The notes below the pieces were generated by a model. The model made no database searches. It was not told where the DNA came from and saw nothing but the letters and a program-made list of their open reading frames with translations. DNA of 64,000 bases, from positions 310,001 through 374,000 of the forward strand of contig QJPP01007241.1 of assembly GCA_003996215.1 (NCBI GenBank), given 5' to 3'. The stretch comes from Jaltomata sinuosa (Eukaryota > Streptophyta > Magnoliopsida > Solanales > Solanaceae). Below are positions 56,870-64,000 of the stretch, piece after piece. Position 1 is the first letter of the stretch, and each line of letters begins with the position of its first letter. The position numbers and the translations under genes were made by a program.

Positions 56870-57369
56870 CTTGTTGGGATCGAAATCGAGAGGGCGTCAT
56901 GCGGAAGCTTATAATTGCAAACTATCAAGGCGATAAATCAGATGACACATAAAACTATACTAAAAAATATATTATTAGATATGGTTCGGTCAATTGACCT
57001 ACATATTGAAAATAAAATTAAAAAACATAAAATCTATGAGAGAAAAAATCTCCGCCTAAACAAGACTCTTTTGATGACTACATCGTGAATGTTATTGTGT
57101 TCTGTTTGAGAAGAACATGTCTTCTATTTATAGAATTACAAGACTTCTCTTCCAAGAAAAAGGATAGATATTGTAGAGTTCTTGTTCACCAAGAAAACCT
57201 TTTTCCGTCAAGAAAACCTTTTTGAATTAGAACACAATTGTGTAGAATCCAAATAAGTTAGGAAATTCAGGGCAAATCATAACACAGGAAGCCAAGAAAA
57301 TATATCATACATAAACTCTTCGGGTATTGATAATTTTCTTGGAGTACTCTCCCTCGTTTTCTTCTCCAT

Positions 57370-58755
57370 AGGGAAAAACTTTTTTGGCTTGTAACACTAG
57401 GGTTAGTTGTAGTTCCTTTGCCAACGCCCAAAGTTTATATAAAAGCTTAATAAAATTATAAAAGTTTACTAATATTATAAAAGTTTACTAAAATTAAAAC
57501 AAGGGGAAATTTAACCATCAGTCCTTGATATTTTGGAATGTATAGACATACCTACCATGTTTATTTAATTTATTATACAAACCTCCCCTAGTTCATATTT
57601 TTTTAACGAATATATCCGTAGTCCTTTTTTTTTTGGTTTTCCGCCTGATGCTGATATTTGTATTGGGGCTCGACTAAGCTACCCAACAATATTTTTTTCA
57701 TTCCCAGAGGCTCAAACACGTGATCTTTGATTAAGGGTGACCGATTCCAACCATCCTACCCATATGATCACTAGTCAGTGTGCCTAGCGGCTTATTTTTT
57801 TTACTAGTTTAGTGTACATGTGTTGCACGTGTATGTAGACTAAAGTCCGATATACCTCGATATCCTGCTAATTAAGTTAGCTAAAAGTTGTGTCGATCGT
57901 TCTAATCATATTCAACAAGTTTAATCTACATATATGGATTCACAACTATCAACAACGTCTTACAACAATATTAGTTTAGTCAACTTAGTATTTTACACTT
58001 GGACTAAATTTTTGAAAGTTCATATTCATTCATTATAGGCGGTGTCTTGATTAATCACCTTAAATAATTTCAACAATGGTGTTAATCCATTCCTTCGAGA
58101 CGTATAAGTCCACTAATCCACAATTTTCATTAGTGTCAAATTATGACTTTTTTTTATGGTTACCCCAACCACAACTCAACTCAAATAATACCTTTTATAA
58201 CCATAAATACCCATAAATAACTTATACTAGTCATTTAAAAGTCTAGAAAATTACTTTCTTGAAGAAAATCCCAAAATTAACTTTAGAGATTTTTTATACT
58301 AGATGATCTTGTAAGATTCTATCCAATTCAAAGGTATAAATAGTGTTAATATAAGTGTTAAATAACCTTAACTAATTCAAAATACTGAACGAAACTTACC
58401 TTAAATTGCTATAGAATCGATTTGGCCAATATTATAAATCGAAGAAGCCACATGAAATGACAAGAGTGAGTTGCTTGGATGGGAAACACCTTTTACTTTT
58501 AATTTGAAGATTGTGAATTCGAGTCACCAAAAAAGCAAATTAAAGCGGTGGGAGCTCCCAGGAAGGGGTAAAAAAAAGAGAGAGAAAACTCACATGAAAT
58601 CAGTGACTTGTGAGACTTCAATTTTGCTTAACAAAAGGATGAGCATATTATGGACCAAACCTGCCCAAAAAAAAAGATCATTGAAGTGGGCTGATATTCA
58701 AGCCCATTAAATGCCCTATAGGTGATGCATAGGAGTATTATTTTGGCCTCTTTTA
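57370..58755. other. intergenic sequence
   Basis: No gene is supported. It holds a SINE-like fragment (57645-57765) and AT-rich DNA. A frame at 58471-58710 has no recognisable domain. Confidence 0.55.
57645..57765 (+). repeat. Solanaceae SINE-like fragment
   Basis: 'gatgctgatatttgtattggggctcgactaagc' followed by 'cccagaggctcaaacacgtgatctttgattaagggtgaccgattccaacca' matches the family of 62341-62515 in order. Confidence 0.55.
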
Positions 58756-59883
58756 GAGGAAATTTCATAAATACCGGCCCAACTGAAAGTAATTGGACCA
58801 TTATATTAATATTTATACTAATTACAATTCATACCGACTATTTAAATGTCAAATAAAAAAAAAAAATCGCTGCTCCCTCTGTTTCTCCTTCTTCTTCTTT
58901 CTCTCTTTCTCTTCCTCCTTATGTTTCTTTTCCTTTTTCTCTCTTTCTCCTTCTGTTTCTTTCCCTCTTTCTCTCTGTCTCGCATGTCTCTTCCTCTTTC
59001 TCTTTTCTCTCCCTCTCGTTCTCAGTCTCTCTCCCTTTCTTTTTCACTTTTTCTTTTTCTCTTTGTATTTTGTATTGTCATCTCTCTCTCCCTCTTTGTA
59101 TTTTGTATTTTTATTTCCTCTTTTTTTTCTTTCGAATATAATTATATCAATAAATACAAATATAATTCGTATCAACGAAATACAATTTATATTCAATTGT
59201 ATCAACGAATACAAATAAAAATTTATATCTACAAATAGAAAATACAATTCTTATTAACGACGAATACAAATACAATTCATATCAACAAAATATAATTTGT
59301 ATTCAATTTGTATCTACAAATAATAAATAAATTTTTTATCAACAACGAATACAAATACAATTCGTATCAATGAAATATAATTTGTATTCAATTGTATCAA
59401 CAAATACAATTCAATTTGTATTTACAAATAGAAAATACAATTCTTATCAACGAATACAATTTCTCTTTCTCTACTCTTTATATTATACATATCTGTCATA
59501 TATAAATATATCAACGTGAATCAATGAATACAAAATACAAGTATCAAATATACTTAAGTTTATTGATATACAAATACAATATATAAATTATAAAAAAGGT
59601 TCCCTATAGAGAAAAAGAGAGAAAGAAATAAATGAAGGGAGAGAGGCAGCGAGAGAAAGAGGGAGAGGGAGAGAGGGCAGCGAGATTGGAGAGAGAGGGA
59701 GAGACAGAGAGCGAGATTGGGAGAGATGCAGGAGAGTGGCGAGAGAGGGAGTATAATGGGTAGAAGAGGCTACAAATGTATATACCAATAGTTTTGACTA
59801 ATTGACAAGGAGCGTAATTGATTTAAACTATAGGTATGGAGTATAATTAGGCCTCTAATATTGGTGTGTTATGTAATTTTTCC
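58756..59883. mobile_element. Mutator-like non-autonomous element, copy 2
   Basis: It repeats the layout of 39532-40687: left end GAGGAAATTTCATAAATACC, 'ccgactatttaaatgtcaaataaa', a T/C-rich tract, an 'aatacaaatacaattcgtatcaac' minisatellite, an A/G-rich tract, and the same right end 'accaatagttttgactaattgacaaggagcgtaattgatttaaactat...ggcctctaatattggtgtgttatgtaa'. The target duplication is not clear here (cctctttta against a T run). Confidence 0.75.
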
Positions 59884-61257
59884 TTTTTTTTTTTTGCCAT
59901 TCATGCTCTCTCTCTTTTTTTTTTTGGTGGTGGTATTACATCTCTTTTTTGAATATCATTTTATATGCATATCCTGTTCATGTGTTTCCGAATCATGTTA
60001 TATTAGAATCGATATATTCAAAATATTAACACAGTTAAAGTGTTAACTTAAATCGAAAATTTTCAGGAATGTAACGCTACATTCTCTCCTACTAGGATTA
60101 TTTATCTTCGAATAATGTTGTAGCTTGTGTTATGTTCACAATACGTCCTACTCTATTATATACCACCTCTCTTAGTTTCTCATTTCACCTTCAACTCTTA
60201 AGGCCTCAAAATTTAACTAATTCTTCAATTTTTTAAAAATTTCGACATTCTTTTGTTTCTAGGTTTATTTAAAATTTCAACTTGTCACCGAATCACAAGA
60301 ATAGAATAAAATAAGCTCCACAAAACTCTACACATCATAAATAAATTTAAAATGCCTCCACGGGCCTCACATATCACTAGATGGCCCATCTCGTATCAAC
60401 ACGATAAAATCTAACTACCGTAACAAATAAATGTATCATTTACAATAACAAAAAGAATCAATTTCAATCCATACTTAAATTTTGGATATCTCATCTTATT
60501 TTATCAAACTTAAAATTATTTTATTTCACCATTTAGATAGGACAAAATAAATTTAAAGATTATAATATTGAAATAATTTAATACGCAAATCAAAAGACCA
60601 CTATATAGTATTAATTTTATAGCACTCTAAAAAAAAACTTGAAAGCTTTGTTCCTGTAACATCTTCACTGTCAAGTGAACCAAAAAAGTTCATAAACATT
60701 TTGTTCTTTTTTTTTTTTTGCTCAAAACAAAAAAAGTAGTAGACGTAGATAAGAGAGAATAACAAAGGGGGGAGGGAGGCAAGAACCATGCTTTCAGAGA
60801 CCTAACCCAGCCCGGTCTGAATCTTATCTGAACTATGAGAATAACTGATTAAGCCGTGCCATAAGGAGTCATTCTCTAAACGGGACGGAGCCAAACCTTT
60901 AGGTTGTTTAAGTAAGTTGGGTGACAAATCGGCCATATATAAGATACCATACTACAAAATTTCATTTACCTTCCTGCTTAAAGCACTAGTTCGGATGAAA
61001 ATCCTAATCAGGGAGAGAAAGCTTAGAAAGTAGTAAGGTGTCTATGAAGCTTGCCTTACAGGTAGTGACTATCTTAATTATAACCTGATTTTGTGAATAA
61101 TTTTATCTTTTCCCCAAAGTATACATAATTTTCATTGTAGGTATTATTGCATTTCATTCATGACTTTCTCTTTGTTGGTCCACTGTTTGTAAAAATATTA
61201 AAATTTGTTGGAAGGAACCTTGGCATATGCGACTGACAGCTTGTATGTATGGATGTA

Positions 61258-61311
61258 CCATATTATATTATATTATATTATATTATATTATATTATATTA
61301 TATTATATTAT
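61258..61311. repeat. (TATTA)n microsatellite
   Basis: About ten uninterrupted 5-bp units of ATATT/TATTA. Likely polymorphic. Confidence 0.95.
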
Positions 61312-62340
61312 TTTGGTAAGATAAATGTGTCTTTTAATTTAAATTCAGTTGATATTTGTATTTTTCAACTTTGGATGTTCATAGACATTTAAATTTATAT
61401 AAAATTGTATAACTAGACACGCATTCTACATGATAATTCGCGTGAGACGTCACGTAAGACGGTACGTAGGATCTGTGTGTCTACTTGTGTATATCCAAAA
61501 TTGGAGGGCATAGATATCAGCTGAGGCCAAGTTAAATGACACATTTATGTATTATGTCTTTTTGGTAAAATATAATGTTTGAATATATTGTATTATTTTT
61601 ATCATTACATAATGTCATACATCGGGAATCTGAAGGATGAACTATTGATATTCTTTAAAAAAAAGTAAGGTACATGGTAAAATTATTATAACCCTTCTTA
61701 TTTGACGATTATGATACTTCCCAAAAATTGAAATATGGAGGAACAATATCATCATTTTTGTTCAATAAGGTAACAAAGTGGATGATTAAAATCAAAGTGT
61801 TGATTTTAGAATTAAGTAAACATAACAGGTGCTTTCTTTAATAGTTACTCCTAATATATACATTTTTATTAAGTGGTTTCATAATTCAATATAGTATACT
61901 AATTAAATCAAGTCTCACTTATCACCCTTCAAGGAAAAATTTCTACGTTATTGACTCGTAAAAAATAATATAGGCTCTGACACATGTGGAGGTGTAATAA
62001 AATGTATTTAAGTAAATAAAGAAAATATATTCTTCTTTCTAAAGTAGTTCAAATTTATTTATATAAGTTGGTCAAATAATTCAAAGAAATTGAGGAAAAT
62101 CATATTTGTGACATCTTCTCAACAAACGTAAAACGTTTAGTACAATTCATCATGCAAATAAAATATAGATTCAACTAACATAAAATTAATCACGTGAACT
62201 GAAAGTTGATAAACAATTTTTTTTTTGAATAATTTCTTGGTTTGTACGTGCCATTTCTTGTGCATGATCATGTATCTCTTCTAATTACAGCAATTAAAGC
62301 CGAGCCTTTCCATAGTTTTTTTTATTTCTCACTCAGTGTC

Positions 62341-62515
62341 TGGTATCTGCTTTAGGGCCAACTAGTTCGAATTCGTATTAGAAAGTCACATTTTGTAGAT
62401 AAAGCACTTTCTAAGCACCAAAAACGATTTCATACTCAGGGCTCAAATCTGAAATATCTGATTAAGGATGGAACAATATCTACCAGTACTCGACAACACT
62501 CTTTGGTAGTGAACC
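62341..62515 (+). repeat. Solanaceae SINE-like repeat
   Basis: The order 'ggtatctgctttagggccaactagttcgaattcgtattagaaagtc', 'gtagataaagcactttctaagcaccaaaaacgatttcatactcagggctcaaatctgaaatatctgattaaggatgg' and 'accagtactcgacaacactctttggtagtg' is the common Solanaceae family with a 'regular' head-to-tail order. It is the most complete copy in this window. Confidence 0.65.
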
Positions 62516-64000
62516 TTTCCATATATAGTTGCTGAAAATGGAAGCATAATGTAAGTTGTCGAGCATAATTATTATTTTTTTTAACAAAGGAACAAAATGA
62601 ATGAATAAATAAATAAATAAGAGCATAATAAGAAAAGGAAAAAAAGATTATTCAATACGATCTGAGGATTATTTTTTCTTAACGTAGTTGGATTTAAAAT
62701 ATTTGAGTAGGGGGATCTTAGTAGTTCAATTGATGACAAGTGAAGCTTGCTCAAGTGATTGAGCATCTTCATGCATCATTAATCGATAGATTGATGATTC
62801 AAATCACACTGGAGGGTAAGTGAAATACTACTGTTCCTCTTGATGGGGTGATCGAGGTGATAAAAAAAAGGACCAAAAAAATAATTCAATTAATTAGCTA
62901 CTTGAACTTTCATTTTATTGGTTTTAAGTCGAGTCATATATATCGTCAACCTTCATAAAGTACTTTTGCCCGCAAGTTAAGGGGCGTAATGAAATGCAAT
63001 TAACTAAATAAAAAGATATATACTATCTCTGATTGTTTAAGTTTTTCAACAATGAATTGATCACACAGTTCAATATAATTTATTTTTCTTAAAATCTTTT
63101 AGTGATAAATATTGAGTTTTTCTAATTAAATATTTCCTCCTCTCTTAGCATGATCATGTTAGTCTAATGTGGATTCCAATTTTTGTGCATGATAATATTT
63201 AATGTTTTTAATATTGAACTCGTTATATTTTTAAAATTATGAGTTTATGTTCAGTATGTATGGCAATTTTAATAAAATTTTACGCACAAATTTATGCTCC
63301 GTATCAGATGAACCTTGTACCGATACATTGGATCCGACCCTGATGGCAGGGAAGGAAAGTTGATTGAAAATGAATTCACCAAAAATATATAATATATTTT
63401 AGAAAAAGATCAATTTTTTTTTATAAATAAATGAAAGATTACAAGAAAAGGTTATTCAACGTCGACCATAGGATTTTCTTTAATTTTTCCAACGTAATTC
63501 GATTCCCCTCATAATTAATGCTTCTTAATTACTAGCTAAGCATAAATTATTAGTAACTTTTGATATTAACCACACTTTCAAGTGGAATCTTCTTTTCCCA
63601 CTATTTCGTCCATAAAGATGGGATTTGGTTTTATATGTAGCTATTCAAAAATACGCTTAATAAATAAATAACATAAAAATATTTTTATCAAAATTAATTC
63701 CTTAAATACTCATCAAATAGCACAAATTAAAAAAAGAGAGAATATTTTGGTCCTCTAAAAATTTAAGAATAAAGAGGTCGTTCATAAAGCTCCAAAGTAA
63801 AGTCTAAAAATGACAAATATTAAATTGATATTTTATAATAATTAACTTAAGTTCATCATTGTTACTTCAAGTTGCATTTTTACCAATTTAATTTTTAATA
63901 CTATACTATAATCGATATTACTGTATTTATACTTTTTTTTTACACCGTCAATGCTTTTCTTGTGATTTTTTTTATGCTCCTATATATTAAAAATTGGATT

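Larger units (their letters stand above)
55871..57284 (-). mobile_element. TRIM-like non-autonomous LTR element
   Basis: Two 413-bp LTRs (55871-56283 and 56872-57284) flank 588 bp of non-coding DNA. On the minus strand the LTR starts TGTTAGGATTTGCC and ends GATCCCAACA. CAGGA flanks the element at 55866-55870 and 57285-57289 (5-bp duplication). Primer site TGGTATCAGAGC (minus strand, 56858-56869) and a purine tract at 56286-56294 fix the orientation. The LTRs differ at only two positions by my reading, so the insertion is recent. No protein is encoded, so movement needed proteins from elsewhere. Confidence 0.92.
55443..57369 (-). pseudogene. F-box protein gene, disrupted by an LTR element inside the F-box
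   Basis: Intact relatives are SCF ubiquitin-ligase substrate adaptors with an N-terminal F-box and a C-terminal F-box-associated domain. On the minus strand, ATG at 57369 starts MEKKTRESTPRKL, then IPEEFMYDIFSWLP; here the 1414-bp element enters. After it (55870 downward) the frame resumes as VKSLTHFKCVSKFYSSLV, then SISRPDRTKFLAPF. A frame change near 55745 follows, and the next frame gives DGIKYLRFHYVKGLFCLW, PPVIYNPTIRKVKYLPCLN and YYSLGFDSDEEKYKIALIN before a stop at 55443. Three defects: insertion, frame change and a protein end at roughly 150-200 residues against a usual 350-400. The insertion itself does not shift the frame once one target copy is discounted. Confidence 0.85.
59884..64000. 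other. AT-rich intergenic sequence to the window end
   Basis: No gene is supported. A pentanucleotide microsatellite (61258), a SINE-like fragment (62341) and AT-rich sequence are present. The stretch 60780-61060 is a little richer in GC but shows no recognisable frame. Confidence 0.55.

Noticed and set aside
60601..61060. Possible small gene
   Set aside because: The slightly GC-richer stretch has no frame with a recognisable domain, no splice-supported extension and no clear promoter.

Overview
This is nuclear plant DNA, almost certainly Solanaceae and probably Solanum. It is AT-rich. It holds about ten degenerate copies of the Solanaceae SINE tail (the 'aaggtctgcgtacactctaccctcccc' type), two copies of a tRNA-headed SolS-like SINE, many Tourist-like and Stowaway-like MITEs, and two intron-rich genes with GT-AG introns. 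No bacterial-style operon, CRISPR array or defence locus is present.

Two genes appear intact. (1) An AP2-type (euAP2, RAP2.7/TOE1-like) transcription factor lies on the + strand at 12024-15244. It has ten coding exons that join without a frame break into 490 codons, two AP2 domains, two LDLNL (EAR-type) motifs and a miR172-like target site in the last exon. (2) A NOT4/CNOT4-like RING plus RRM plus CCCH protein (E3 ligase subunit of the CCR4-NOT complex) lies on the - strand at 26972-37787. It has twelve coding exons that join into 1040 codons. The two genes converge and are separated by about 11.7 kb of repeats. Nothing suggests they act together.

The rest is mobile-element history, much of it resolvable to the base. 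1.9-4.4 kb: a 2.1-kb Mutator-like non-autonomous element with a 10-bp target duplication, whose arms flank 111-bp tandem repeats, inserted in a higher-GC patch that looks organelle-derived and carries a coding fragment resembling a mitochondrial linear-plasmid DNA polymerase. 4.8-11.2 kb: a string of MITEs. 12-15 kb: the AP2 gene, with three copies of one small hairpin MITE in three of its introns. 21.9-25.1 kb: a LINE remnant split by a 2.5-kb solo LTR. 27-39 kb: the NOT4-like gene with a LINE fragment and a 35-bp micro-insertion in its introns. 39.5-41.2 kb: a 1.16-kb Mutator-like element inserted in one copy of a tandem duplication whose other copy keeps the empty site. 58.8-59.9 kb: a second copy of that element. 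48.7-54.0 kb: a complete but decayed Ty1/copia element inserted in a SINE. 55.4-57.4 kb: an F-box gene broken inside its F-box by a young 1.4-kb TRIM-like LTR element. A second F-box remnant sits at 48.3-48.6 kb.

I found no convincingly new biological system. The most informative observations are the natural empty site, the dated nested insertions, the possible organelle-plasmid polymerase fragment and the 5'-leader uORFs of the AP2 gene. All family names come from reading motifs; no database search was run.
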